Origin: Elusimicrobia bacterium RIFCSPLOWO2_02_FULL_39_32
GTDB taxonomy: Bacteria > Elusimicrobiota > Elusimicrobia > 2-02-FULL-39-32
NCBI GenBank assembly: GCA_001800135.1
Contig: MGUU01000018.1
Span: forward strand, 52,426 to 116,425
Length of the DNA: 64,000 nt
Reading direction: 5' to 3'
Shown here: in pieces, positions 1 through 8,477 of the stretch
How positions within the stretch are numbered: position 1 is the first letter of the stretch
How the letters are laid out: each line of letters begins with the position of its first letter
Made by a program: the position numbers and the translations under genes
Notes under the pieces: model-generated
The model's input: only the letters and a program-made list of their open reading frames with translations
What the model was told of the DNA's origin: nothing
The model's database searches: none

Positions 1-987
1 GATCTTTTGGCTTACTTAAGAGTGATTGTCAATCCTAAGGACGATGTTAGCTTCAAACGCATACTCAATACTCCGCCGCGAGGCATTGGAAAAATGACTT
101 TGGAAATCATTGAAGCCCATGCAAATTCTAAGGCGATTTCTTTGTTTGAAACCTGTTCCCAACAGGAATTTTTTGATCATTTTTCCCCTAGGCTTAAAGA
201 AAACATATCGCAGTTTTTAAAATTATTGAATGGCTCAAGAGCGGACTGCCAGAACCTTACTGTTTCTAAAATTTTGAAGAAAATATTAGCGGAAACAAAA
301 ATACTTAAAAATTTGGAAGAAGAAGCGGAAAATGATTTTGAATCCGCGGCGCGATTAGATAACGTGCAGGAATTGATGAATGCAGTAGAAGAATTTGAGG
401 AAAAATCTGAAAGTAAAGACGTAGCCAGTTACCTAGAAACTGTTTCTTTAATTACAGATTTAGATTTAGGGGAAACTAAAAAAGACAGCGTTACTTTAAT
501 GACCGTGCATATTGCCAAGGGGCTTGAGTTCCCAGTGGTTTTTCTTACAGGGTTAGAGGAAGGTCTTTTCCCTTTAGGAGACCTTCAGTTTAGTCAAGAG
601 GATTTGGAAGAAGAAAGACGTCTTGCTTATGTGGGCATGACCAGGGCTAAAGACCATCTTTTTTTAACAACTGCCGCTAGCCGTAAACTTTTTGGTCAAA
701 CGCGCTGGAATTTGCCTTCTAGATTTATAGAGGAAGCAGGTTTAGTTTCTAAACAATCTTTTAGCACACCCTGCGCAGATGTCTATAATCGCATGGATTC
801 CAACTGGAAAAAGGATTCTTCTGAATTAAGATTTCAAAAAGGAGATCGGGTTCTTCACTCTGAATTTGGACATGGGGTGATTCTTAATAGAAGCGGTTCT
901 GGGGAAGATTTAAAGGTGGTGGTTCAGTTTGACTCTGGACAATGGAAGAAACTTTTAGTGAAATATGCTTGTTTAACCCGAAGCTAA
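1..987 (+). CDS. pcrA: ATP-dependent DNA helicase PcrA/UvrD, 3' part (5' end outside window)
   Basis: This is the C-terminal portion of a superfamily 1A helicase that unwinds DNA 3' to 5' in repair and replication restart. The reading frame is open from base 1, so the gene begins upstream; the TTG at 7 is only an internal codon. Visible features are helicase motif V around TVHIAKGLEFP, motif VI in the stretch EERRLAYVGMTRAK, and a C-terminal Tudor-like segment (GDRVLHSEFGHGVI) typical of PcrA rather than Rep or RecB. The Walker A and B region is missing because of the window edge. A second, different UvrD-type gene lies at 16880-19849, so this genome has at least two family members. The stop is followed 51 bp later by gatC on the same strand. 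Confidence 0.87.
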   Translation, partial: DLLAYLRVIVNPKDDVSFKRILNTPPRGIGKMTLEIIEAHANSKAISLFETCSQQEFFDHFSPRLKENISQFLKLLNGSRADCQNLTVSKILKKILAETKILKNLEEEAENDFESAARLDNVQELMNAVEEFEEKSESKDVASYLETVSLITDLDLGETKKDSVTLMTVHIAKGLEFPVVFLTGLEEGLFPLGDLQFSQEDLEEERRLAYVGMTRAKDHLFLTTAASRKLFGQTRWNLPSRFIEEAGLVSKQSFSTPCADVYNRMDSNWKKDSSELRFQKGDRVLHSEFGHGVILNRSGSGEDLKVVVQFDSGQWKKLLVKYACLTRS

Positions 988-1038
988 AAAAAAGTTTTTG
1001 TTGGATTATAGAGGACTATAAGGAAAAGGGAAAATAAA

Positions 1039-1326
1039 TTGGCTATTAGCATGAAAGATGTTGAAAAAGTAGCGCGTTTAGCTCGGTTGGCTCTTACAGA
1101 AGAGGAAAAAGAGAATTTTAGAGCGCAACTGAGCCATATTTTGGATTATATGGAGAAATTGCAAAAGGTGGATACCAGCTCTTTAGAAGCTACGGCGCAT
1201 CCTTTTATAACAAAAACAGGCTGGAGGGAGGATCAGGTTTTTCCTTGGGGAGAAACTGAAAAGATTTTGAAAAATTCTCCGGAAAAAGAGGAAACATTTT
1301 TTAAAGTTAAAAGGGTCTTGGAGTAA
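1039..1326 (+). CDS. gatC: Asp/Glu-tRNA amidotransferase subunit C
   Basis: GatC is the small subunit that clasps GatA and GatB in the GatCAB complex, which converts misacylated Glu-tRNA(Gln) or Asp-tRNA(Asn) to the correct amide form. The 95 residues match the usual family length and carry the N-terminal signature VEKVARLARLALTEEE. I place the start at the TTG at 1039: it gives the expected residues before that signature, and AGGAAAAGGG at 1021-1030 sits 8 bases upstream. The next ATG is at 1051. gatA follows after 10 bases, so the two are co-transcribed. No gatB is present nearby. Confidence 0.9.
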   Translation: MAISMKDVEKVARLARLALTEEEKENFRAQLSHILDYMEKLQKVDTSSLEATAHPFITKTGWREDQVFPWGETEKILKNSPEKEETFFKVKRVLE

Positions 1327-1336
1327 GGATAAATTC

Positions 1337-2803
1337 ATGGAACTCAATTTTTTTTCAGCGTCAGAGATTGTTAAAAAGATAAAGGAAAAAAAAGTTTCTT
1401 GCGTAGAAGTGACGCGCGCTTTTTTAGAGAGATCTAAGAAATTAAATCCTTTAATTCACTCTTTTCTTTTTTTGAATGAGGAAAAAGCTCTAGAGCAGGC
1501 TGGAAATCTGGATAAAAAAATAGCAAAAAATGGTTCTTTGGGAAAATTGGCAGGGGTCCCGATTGCGATTAAAGATAATATTTGCGTTCAAGACCTTCAG
1601 CTAACCTGTTCTTCTAAAATTTTACAGAACTTTGTCTCCCCTTACGATGCTACAGTCATAAAGAGATTACTAAAGGAAGATGCGATCCTACTAGGTAAAA
1701 CCAATCTGGATGAATTCGCCATGGGTTCTTCTACGGAGAATTCCGCTTTTATGACTACTAAAAATCCATGGGATCTCAATAGAGTTCCTGGAGGTTCTAG
1801 CGGTGGATCTGCAAGCGCGGTATCCAGCCGCATGGCGCCGATCGCTTTAGGGTCAGATACCGGCGGTTCTATCCGCCAGCCAGCAAGTTTTTGCGGCGTG
1901 CTTGGTTTAAAACCAACTTATGGTCGAGTTCCCAGGTTTGGATTAGTTGCTTTTGCTTCTTCCTTAGACCAAATCGGTCCATTTGCTGTTACGGCTGAAG
2001 ATTGCGCTTTGCTTTTGGAAGTTATATCTGGTTATGACAGTTTAGATTCTACATGCTCAGAAATCGCAGTACCAGAGTATGTGAATCAAATTAAACAACC
2101 CTTAAGCCATTTGAGGATTGGAATTCCAAAAGAATATTTTGTAGATGGGTTGGATCAAGAAGTAAGGGAAAAAGTTATTCAAGCTGTGAAAGTTTTTGAA
2201 AGCATGGGGATAAAAGTAGAAGAGGTTTCTTTGCCTCACACAGAATATGCCGTAAGCGTTTATTATATTTTAGCTCCCTCTGAAGCGAGCGCAAATCTTG
2301 CGCGCTATGATGGAGTTCGGTACGGCCATCGCTCAAAAAGCGCGCATTCTCTTTTAGAGATGTATGAAAAATCAAGGGATGAAGGTTTTGGCCCAGAGGT
2401 AAAAAGGAGGATCATGCTTGGGACTTACGCGCTTTCTTCTGGTTACTATGATGCTTATTATGCAAAAGCTCAAAAGGTGAGGACATTAATTCGTCAGGAT
2501 TTTGAAAAAGTTTTTGAAAAAGTAGATGCGCTTGTTACCCCTACCTCGCCTACCCCGCCGTTTTGTTTTGGAGAGAAAATCTCTGATCCTTTGCAAATGT
2601 ATTTGTCTGATATTTTTACGATCTCTTGCAATTTAGCCGGGCTTCCGGGGATTTCGATCCCATGCGGTTTTTCTAATAAGGGGCTTCCCATTGGGCTGCA
2701 AATTTTAGGAAAACCCTATGATGAAACCACTCTTTTACAAATGACATACCAGTATCAAATGAGCACTAGCTGGCATAAAGAGATTCCTGATTTAGCAGAA
2801 TAA
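1337..2803 (+). CDS. gatA: Asp/Glu-tRNA amidotransferase subunit A
   Basis: GatA is the glutaminase/amidase subunit of GatCAB. It belongs to the amidase-signature family and releases ammonia from glutamine for delivery to GatB. The 488 residues are full length. The Ser-cisSer-Lys triad is recognisable as K79 (in GVPIAIKD), S154 (in PGGSSGGSAS) and S178 (in GSDTGGSIRQP), the positions expected for bacterial GatA. The gene follows gatC by 10 bases and is followed 14 bases after its stop by the FIST gene. The kinase/transamidase subunit GatB must be encoded elsewhere. Confidence 0.95.
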   Translation: MELNFFSASEIVKKIKEKKVSCVEVTRAFLERSKKLNPLIHSFLFLNEEKALEQAGNLDKKIAKNGSLGKLAGVPIAIKDNICVQDLQLTCSSKILQNFVSPYDATVIKRLLKEDAILLGKTNLDEFAMGSSTENSAFMTTKNPWDLNRVPGGSSGGSASAVSSRMAPIALGSDTGGSIRQPASFCGVLGLKPTYGRVPRFGLVAFASSLDQIGPFAVTAEDCALLLEVISGYDSLDSTCSEIAVPEYVNQIKQPLSHLRIGIPKEYFVDGLDQEVREKVIQAVKVFESMGIKVEEVSLPHTEYAVSVYYILAPSEASANLARYDGVRYGHRSKSAHSLLEMYEKSRDEGFGPEVKRRIMLGTYALSSGYYDAYYAKAQKVRTLIRQDFEKVFEKVDALVTPTSPTPPFCFGEKISDPLQMYLSDIFTISCNLAGLPGISIPCGFSNKGLPIGLQILGKPYDETTLLQMTYQYQMSTSWHKEIPDLAE

Positions 2804-2817
2804 GCGAGGAATTCTTA

Positions 2818-4020
2818 ATGCGTTGGTTCTCTACGCTTTCACAAAACCAAAACACGGAAAATAACCTGCGTGAATCTTTAGATCAAATTAAAAGTGCTTG
2901 GGGAAATGAACCAATAGACTTATTAACTCTTTTTGTTTCTCCGAGTTTTGAGAAAGATTACAAAAAAATTCAAATTTTTATTTTAGAACATTTAAACCCG
3001 CGTGTTCTTATTGGCTGTTCAGCAGCCGGCATTATTGGCGGCGGGAATGAGATTGAAACCAAGCCTGCCATTAGTATTTCAGTGGCGCGCATGAGCGATG
3101 TTTCTTTGCGGGCTTTTAGGATAGAGGATGAAGACCTTCCTGACCTAGATTCCAGCCCAAAAAGTTGGGAAAAATGTGTGGGAGTAGAACGTTCGGTTGA
3201 ACCTCATTTTTTGATCTTGGCTGATCCTTTTTCTATTCGGATAGAAAATCTTGTTTCAGGTTTAGATTACGCCTACCCTCATTCTGTTAAAGTGGGAGGG
3301 TTGGCAAGCGGAGCCCAAGCTCCGGGTAAAAATGGGCTTTTTTTAGATCAACAACTTTATAGAGATGGAGCAGTAGGTATCGCATTTTCCGGCAACATTG
3401 AGCTGGATACTCTTGTGGCTCAGGGCTGCAGGCCCATAGGCAAACCATTTCAAATTACAGCTTGCGAAAAAAATTTACTTTTAGGAATAGATGGAAAGAC
3501 GCCTTTAGAAGCTCTGGAAGAAATTTTTAATACTTTAAATCCAAGAGATCAGGATCTGATCCAACATTCCTTATTTTTAGGCATTGCCGCCACAAGCACG
3601 GTTAAGACAAATTTAGGGCCAGGCGATTTTTTAATTCGCAATATTCTTGCAGCTGACTCGAAACATGGATCCTTAGCGATTGGCAATCTTTTAAGAATAG
3701 GGCAGACAGTTCAATTCCATTTAAGGGATGCGCAAACTTCCCATGAAGATTTAGAAGAGGTTCTATCTAAATATTCCAGCCGCAAAGGTCCTTTTTCTGA
3801 AGAAAGAGTTTCATCCATGGGAGCGCTTCTTTTTTCGTGCGTGGGACGAGGATCCCATCTTTATAAAGCGCCTAACCACGACACCAACCTTTTTCACAAA
3901 ATTATTGGGCACCTTCCTTTAGCAGGATTTTTTTGTAACGGGGAAATTGGGCCTGTAGCCGGCACTACCTACATCCATGGCTATACCAGTTGTTTCGGAC
4001 TTTTTAGCTCCAAAAAATAA
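2818..4020 (+). CDS. FIST N/C-domain sensory protein
   Basis: This 400-residue protein has the FIST domain pair, a predicted small-ligand sensor usually attached to signalling modules. The N-terminal half contains a strand-rich FIST_N core including an IGCSAAGIIGGG turn (about residues 61-72) and VGGLASGAQ (about 160). The C-terminal part ends in the FIST_C pattern FFCNGEIGPV followed by HGYTSCF. No kinase, cyclase or other output domain is fused and no signal peptide or membrane segment is seen, so it is probably a stand-alone cytoplasmic sensor. It starts 14 bases after gatA and may share its transcript, although no functional link to tRNA amidation is apparent. Its end faces a convergent gene one base away. 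Confidence 0.85.
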   Translation: MRWFSTLSQNQNTENNLRESLDQIKSAWGNEPIDLLTLFVSPSFEKDYKKIQIFILEHLNPRVLIGCSAAGIIGGGNEIETKPAISISVARMSDVSLRAFRIEDEDLPDLDSSPKSWEKCVGVERSVEPHFLILADPFSIRIENLVSGLDYAYPHSVKVGGLASGAQAPGKNGLFLDQQLYRDGAVGIAFSGNIELDTLVAQGCRPIGKPFQITACEKNLLLGIDGKTPLEALEEIFNTLNPRDQDLIQHSLFLGIAATSTVKTNLGPGDFLIRNILAADSKHGSLAIGNLLRIGQTVQFHLRDAQTSHEDLEEVLSKYSSRKGPFSEERVSSMGALLFSCVGRGSHLYKAPNHDTNLFHKIIGHLPLAGFFCNGEIGPVAGTTYIHGYTSCFGLFSSKK

Positions 4021-4021
4021 T

Positions 4022-4486
4022 CTATTTTGATCGGCTATATTTTCCCATCAGGCTGCTTTCAGCCAGAACATGACCCTTCATAGCTTTTAATAAATCTTCT
4101 TTTGTAGCTTCGGATTGAAGCGCTAGTATTTGATCTAGGGCATAGAGTTTAAAATAGTAACGATGGATTCCGCTTGGAGGGCAGGGACCGCCATAGCCAA
4201 TCCTTTTAAAATCAGTTATTCCCTGTTTTGTTCCATCTTTTAGTTCTTTTTCCTTTGGAAAATCCTCTTTTAAAGCCCGGGTTGCTGAAGGAATATTATA
4301 GATCACCCAATGCACCCAGGTTCCCATAGGCGCATCTGGATCATCGCTGATTAAAGCAAAACTTTTAGTCCCTTTTGGCGGTTCATTCCAAGTTATCGGC
4401 GGGGAAATATCTTCTTCGTCACAGGTATATTTAGAAGGAATCATTGAACCTTCATTAAAAGCAGAGGATTTTATTTCTAAAGTCAT
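4022..4486 (-). CDS. YbhB/YbcL family (PEBP, Raf-kinase-inhibitor-like) protein
   Basis: This is a small soluble protein of the phosphatidylethanolamine-binding-protein fold; bacterial members have no firmly established role. The 154 residues carry the family signatures ISPPITWNEPP, ALISDDPDAPMGTWVHWVIYN and GIHRYYFKLYALD. The start is taken at 4486 because AAGGAGATAA lies immediately upstream at 4491-4500. An upstream in-frame extension to 4573 would read through a terminator hairpin and is rejected. The gene converges on the FIST gene with one base between their ends. Confidence 0.9.
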   Translation of the reverse strand: MTLEIKSSAFNEGSMIPSKYTCDEEDISPPITWNEPPKGTKSFALISDDPDAPMGTWVHWVIYNIPSATRALKEDFPKEKELKDGTKQGITDFKRIGYGGPCPPSGIHRYYFKLYALDQILALQSEATKEDLLKAMKGHVLAESSLMGKYSRSK

Positions 4487-4533
4487 TTTTTTATCTCCTT
4501 TATTCTTAAATGCCTGTAAGATGGAACAAAAAT

Positions 4534-4568
4534 AAATGGTCTCCAGAAAAGTTGAGACCATTTTTTTT
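4534..4568. terminator. Strong hairpin terminator, possibly bidirectional
   Basis: Bases 4534-4543 (AAATGGTCTC) and 4554-4563 (GAGACCATTT) form a perfect 10-bp stem around a 10-base loop. On the plus strand a T run reaches 4568. On the minus strand the stem is followed by a weaker T-rich tail (ATTTATTTTTG). It lies in the leader of the PEBP gene and downstream of the glycosyltransferase gene on the minus strand, so it may stop read-through from that gene. It could alternatively be an attenuator for the PEBP gene. Confidence 0.7.
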
Positions 4569-4617
4569 ATCATAATGGGTATAAATTATTTGGTAAAATA
4601 GCTATTATTTTTTTAAG

Positions 4618-4692
4618 GCCGGGGTAGCTCAGTCCGGTTAGAGCAATCGCTTCATAAGCGAGAGGTCGAGAGTTCAACTCTCTCCCCCGGCA
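4618..4692 (+). tRNA. tRNA-Met(CAT)
   Basis: The 75-base cloverleaf has an acceptor stem GCCGGGG/CCCCGGC, discriminator A at 4692, a D arm with AGTCCGGTTAGA, an anticodon loop TTCATAA with anticodon CAT, and a perfect 5-bp T stem GAGAG/CTCTC around TTCAACT. CCA is not encoded. The anticodon stem lacks the three G:C pairs of initiator tRNA and position 1 pairs normally, so it is not the initiator. Elongator Met is most likely. An Ile tRNA with lysidine-modified CAT cannot be excluded by sequence reading alone. Confidence 0.93.
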
Positions 4693-4709
4693 GCTTAAAT
4701 GTTCCTAGT

Positions 4710-6353
4710 TTAAATTTCTGCTAAAGTAAAATCTTGATTCAGTGTAACACTTTTTTCTAACAATATATATTTTTTTAGTTCTGTGTGAAAGAACTGATTT
4801 GAAGAATGTGGAAAAAGGATAAATTTTTTAACCGTTATTTTGGCTCCTAACATCATTGGCAGTTCGGTATTCAAATAATTTTCTATTTTGGTTTTCCTTT
4901 GGATAAATTCAGGTAGTTGGTTTCCAATATATTCCATTCTTCTTTGGGCATAATATTCATAAATTGGATTTGGTTGTTGGTTTCCTGCCAGCCAGATAAA
5001 CTGTTCCGGAACAAATATAATGTCTCCATAGTCTGTATGTTTTTTTATTTGTTTGCTTAATTCAATAGTTTCAATTAAAGTACTTTGAGGACTTTTAATG
5101 GTCCAACATCGAATTGGTCGGATCCAGTTAGGATATTCTCCTAAATAAGTAATTGTGTGAGAAATTGATTTAATATTTATTATTAACAGTCCAACTACAA
5201 AAGCAATTTTAAATGTCATTCTTCTTTCACGCGTTATCAGGTTTAACCCCTCTAATATTGTGAAAGCCATGATGATTGAAATGAATGGATAAATTTGACG
5301 CACCATGGTTTGAGCAAAGTTCCAAGCAGCCTGCATTCCAAGAAACCACCAGACAAGTGTTGAGATCAAAAAAATAAAAAGAGTTTTATAGAGTTGCTGA
5401 ATGCTTTGAAGTGTGTTTTTAACTTGACTTAAATAGCTAAAGATTAAGATCAGTATAAAAAGTTGAGGCCAGCGCAAACCATAATTCATTTTTAGCCAGC
5501 CAAGCATGTTGATTGTAAGTTTAGAGAAGTCTAACCATAACTTGTTGATAGAAAAGGGTTGAGCAAGACGAGCTGCAGCGATGTTAGATAAATCTTGATA
5601 AGCGTTTTTTAATCCATGAAGAAGCCAAGCATTTTGCAGCAGATGCAGGATAAAGCCAGCGAGAGGCGCAAGTAAAAAAATAGAGATTTTTAAAATATTT
5701 TGTTTAAAATTTTTGCGCAATAAGAGATGATACCCTAAAATAAACAGAGGAATAAATAAGATATAGTCAAATGAGTTAAAAGACTCTAGGAAAAAAAGAG
5801 TCCATGCAGAGAGAGTCTTTAAGGTTGCTTTTTTAGGTTCTTGATCTCCTAACACATAAAATAAAAGACCCCCATACACAAAAAATTCCGAATAGGTGTA
5901 AGGAGAAAGACCATCCATATAATCTAGAAATCCAACTGAAATTCCTATGAAGAATACGCTTATAAAGGCGAGAGATTGGTTCAAAAGCCGTCCTATGAGA
6001 AGATAAAAAAATAAAAGCCAGGCGGTGGAAAGGAATACGCTCATCATTCTATTTTTCCATGGTTCAGGTCCAAAAATTTTGATGATGAGACCATTTAGAA
6101 TGGCGCTTAGAGGAGGGTAGTGAGTGTAGTAGCCTAGCTTGTTTTCAGTTCCATATCTTTCTCCAAGATGTCCGGGATGATAGTAAGGCAAAAAATAATG
6201 TTTTTTAAAGCCCTCTTTGGCAAAGTGGGTGGCAGCATTTAGATTTTGAGCTTCGCCAGGAGCCCACGCACCCCATCGGTACTCCTCTTTTACCCTGCTT
6301 AGTCCAAAAAGCAAAATAACAAATAAATAGAGCGCTAAAGTTCGATTCCACAT
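4710..6353 (-). CDS. Polytopic membrane glycosyltransferase (PMT/ArnT-like, GT-C fold)
   Basis: The 547 residues look like a GT-C glycosyltransferase that would use a lipid-phosphate-linked sugar and act on the periplasmic side of the inner membrane. A first hydrophobic segment (about residues 5-19) is followed by a loop with an APGEAQ stretch (31-36) and the YTHYPP motif (76-81), which resembles the catalytic loop of the PMT/ArnT families. About ten hydrophobic segments follow to residue 400, then a soluble C-terminal domain. The acceptor and donor cannot be told from sequence. It is alone between the tRNA and mqnD, and divergent from mqnD across 90 bases. Confidence 0.72.
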   Translation of the reverse strand: MWNRTLALYLFVILLFGLSRVKEEYRWGAWAPGEAQNLNAATHFAKEGFKKHYFLPYYHPGHLGERYGTENKLGYYTHYPPLSAILNGLIIKIFGPEPWKNRMMSVFLSTAWLLFFYLLIGRLLNQSLAFISVFFIGISVGFLDYMDGLSPYTYSEFFVYGGLLFYVLGDQEPKKATLKTLSAWTLFFLESFNSFDYILFIPLFILGYHLLLRKNFKQNILKISIFLLAPLAGFILHLLQNAWLLHGLKNAYQDLSNIAAARLAQPFSINKLWLDFSKLTINMLGWLKMNYGLRWPQLFILILIFSYLSQVKNTLQSIQQLYKTLFIFLISTLVWWFLGMQAAWNFAQTMVRQIYPFISIIMAFTILEGLNLITRERRMTFKIAFVVGLLIINIKSISHTITYLGEYPNWIRPIRCWTIKSPQSTLIETIELSKQIKKHTDYGDIIFVPEQFIWLAGNQQPNPIYEYYAQRRMEYIGNQLPEFIQRKTKIENYLNTELPMMLGAKITVKKFILFPHSSNQFFHTELKKYILLEKSVTLNQDFTLAEI

Positions 6354-6443
6354 ATGTTTTATTTTACGATATTTTTGATTAAAAATTTTGCTATGATTTT
6401 ATCACATTGATTTCTATAACCAATGATGGAAAGGGTATCCCGT

Positions 6444-7274
6444 ATGAAAAAAATTATTCGCATAGGACATAGTCCTGATCCAGACGATGCTTTTATGTTT
6501 TATGGTCTGGCTAAAAAACATATTTCCATTAACGGCAATGAAATTGCCGATGTTATTTTAGACATTCAAACCTTAAATGAAAAAGCTTTGAATCTAGAAC
6601 TGGATATCACTGCCATTTCTGCCGCAGTCTATCCCTTGGTTAGAAAAGATTATTGGATTCTTTCCTGTGGGGCAAGCGTGGGACGCAATTATGGCCCCAT
6701 TCTTGTAGCTAAGAAAAATTTTGATCATTCAGATTTAAAGGGTAAAAAAATTGCTGTTCCTGGATTGAATACCACAGCTTATCTGCTTTTAAAAATATTT
6801 TTTAAGGATTTTAAACCTGTGCCTATGGATTTTAAAGAGATTATTCCTTCGGTATTAAAAGATGAAGTAGATTTGGGATTAGTGATCCATGAGGGACAAC
6901 TTAATTTTTCTTCTTATGGGTTAGAAAAATGCGTGGATTTGGGTAAGTTTTGGTTTGAAAAATTTAATCTTCCCATTCCTTTGGGCCTTGATGTGGTGAA
7001 GAAAAATTTGGGTTTAGAAATGGCTAAAAAGATAAAAGAGGCTCTTTACCAAAGTATTCAATATGCTATGGAAAATGAAAGTCAAGCTTTGGAGTACGCT
7101 TTAGAGTTTGGGCGAGGGATTTCTAAAGAAAGTGCGAAGAAGTTTGTAGGCATGTATGTGAATGAAGATACTTTAGATTTGGGGAATGACGGCTCTTTGG
7201 CTTTAGAAAAACTTTTTAGTTTAGGCTACGAGTCTGGATTTTTTAAGGAAAAGGTACTGCCAGAAATCATATAA
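6444..7274 (+). CDS. mqnD: 1,4-dihydroxy-6-naphthoate synthase-like protein (futalosine menaquinone pathway)
   Basis: The protein belongs to the MqnA/MqnD periplasmic-binding-protein-like fold. The N-terminal GHSPDPDDAFMFYGL corresponds to the SPCPNDTF motif of MqnD, which converts cyclic dehypoxanthine futalosine to 1,4-dihydroxy-6-naphthoate; MqnA proteins lack this motif. A Gly-rich GASVGRNYGP segment and VDLGLVIHEGQL also fit. I use the ATG at 6444 (276 residues) because GGAAAGGG at 6428-6435 is spaced 8 bases from it; an ATG at 6423 would lie upstream of that site. It converges with mqnC, 47 bases away, whose product makes the MqnD substrate. MqnA is the main alternative. Confidence 0.77.
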   Translation: MKKIIRIGHSPDPDDAFMFYGLAKKHISINGNEIADVILDIQTLNEKALNLELDITAISAAVYPLVRKDYWILSCGASVGRNYGPILVAKKNFDHSDLKGKKIAVPGLNTTAYLLLKIFFKDFKPVPMDFKEIIPSVLKDEVDLGLVIHEGQLNFSSYGLEKCVDLGKFWFEKFNLPIPLGLDVVKKNLGLEMAKKIKEALYQSIQYAMENESQALEYALEFGRGISKESAKKFVGMYVNEDTLDLGNDGSLALEKLFSLGYESGFFKEKVLPEII

Positions 7275-7321
7275 CCTCGGTTCTAGGGTGAGAGTAAGCT
7301 TTTGTCGGATCAGATGGGAAG

Positions 7322-8407
7322 TTATTCTTTAGAGTGAATTTTTAAGATGTTGTAAAGAGTGTCTCTTTGGGCAGGGATAAAGTGAGCTTCTTGAATCAAA
7401 GTTATGATTTCTTCAAGAGTTGTTTTGTTAATGTGGTCAGTGGCGCGGTGAACGTTTTCCTCAAAAATAGTTCCTCCAAAATCATCCGCGCCAAAGTGAA
7501 GCGCCATCTGGCCTGTTTTTTTTCCTTCAGAAAACCAGGATGCCTGAATATGGGGAAAGTTATCTAAGTAGATTCTGGAAAAAGCGATGATCCTTAGATA
7601 ATCGTTAGAAAAAGTTTTATGGGGTACCTTGTGTTGCAAAGGAGTATGGTTGGGTTTAAAACTCCAGGGGATAAAAGCTGTAAAGCCGTTTGTTTCATCT
7701 TGTAATTGACGAATCTGTTCTAAATGCTCCACTATCTCTTCTTTAGTTTCAATGTGACCATACATCATAGTGGCTGTAGATTTAATTCCTATTTGATGAG
7801 CAGTTTTGTGAACTTCGAGCCATTTTTCAGGACCCCCTTTTTTAGGGCTTATTCTTTTTCTGACCCTTTCTGTTAAAATCTCCGCTCCTCCGCCAGGCAA
7901 AGAGACCTGACCCGCTTCTTTTAATTTTTCTAAAACCTCGCGGACGGGAATTCTTTCCACCTCTGCCATATTTTGAATTTCAGAAGCTGTAAAAAAGTGA
8001 GGGGTTATTTTCGGAAACCGTTTTCGGGTTTCTCGCACAAGCGCGCAATAATATTCTAAAGGTAAATTTGGATTGTGCCCTCCCTGCAAAAGTACTGTGG
8101 TTGCGCCCTTGAGCTCTGCATTTTTTATCTTTTCCATCACTTCTTCTAAACTTAAAGTATAGGAATCTTCTGCCCCTGGCTTTCTATAAAAAGCGCAGAA
8201 GGAACAGTCTGTGACGCATACATTGGTATAGTTGGGATTTGAATCCGCTACAAACGTCACTAAATTGTTTGGATTTTTTTGAAACCTCATTTTTTCTGCT
8301 AAGCTCCCAAGCTCAAGCAAATCCAAATTTTCAAAAAGCTCAAAACCTTCTTCAGGAGTCAATCGTTTTTGAGTTTTAAATTTTGATGGGTCGGTTAAGG
8401 GTTTCAT
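7322..8407 (-). CDS. mqnC: Cyclic dehypoxanthinyl futalosine synthase (radical SAM)
   Basis: MqnC cyclises dehypoxanthine futalosine in the futalosine route to menaquinone. It is a radical-SAM enzyme with a CX3CX2C cluster motif at C64, C68 and C71 (CVTDCSFC). The 361 residues are full length. Downstream signatures FTAFIPWSFKPNHT, IQASWFSEG and FGADDFGGTIFEEN match MqnC. The related aminofutalosine synthase MqnE usually carries an AYW..LG sequence at the second site, so MqnE is less likely. It ends the long minus-strand series after aroK-aroB. Shikimate-pathway genes upstream are fitting because chorismate feeds this pathway. Confidence 0.87.
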   Translation of the reverse strand: MKPLTDPSKFKTQKRLTPEEGFELFENLDLLELGSLAEKMRFQKNPNNLVTFVADSNPNYTNVCVTDCSFCAFYRKPGAEDSYTLSLEEVMEKIKNAELKGATTVLLQGGHNPNLPLEYYCALVRETRKRFPKITPHFFTASEIQNMAEVERIPVREVLEKLKEAGQVSLPGGGAEILTERVRKRISPKKGGPEKWLEVHKTAHQIGIKSTATMMYGHIETKEEIVEHLEQIRQLQDETNGFTAFIPWSFKPNHTPLQHKVPHKTFSNDYLRIIAFSRIYLDNFPHIQASWFSEGKKTGQMALHFGADDFGGTIFEENVHRATDHINKTTLEEIITLIQEAHFIPAQRDTLYNILKIHSKE

Positions 8408-8477
8408 GTCTTTAGGTTTTTTTAGAATCAGAGTGAAGAGTTGGGCAAGAATTTTTATACAACTTTATCCATTGGTT

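Noticed and set aside
4487..4573. N-terminal extension of the PEBP protein to 4573.
   Set aside because: It runs through the hairpin terminator at 4534-4568, and the strong ribosome site supports 4486.
4618..4692. Initiator tRNA-fMet assignment for the CAT tRNA.
   Set aside because: The anticodon stem lacks the three consecutive G:C pairs and the first acceptor pair is normal G:C.
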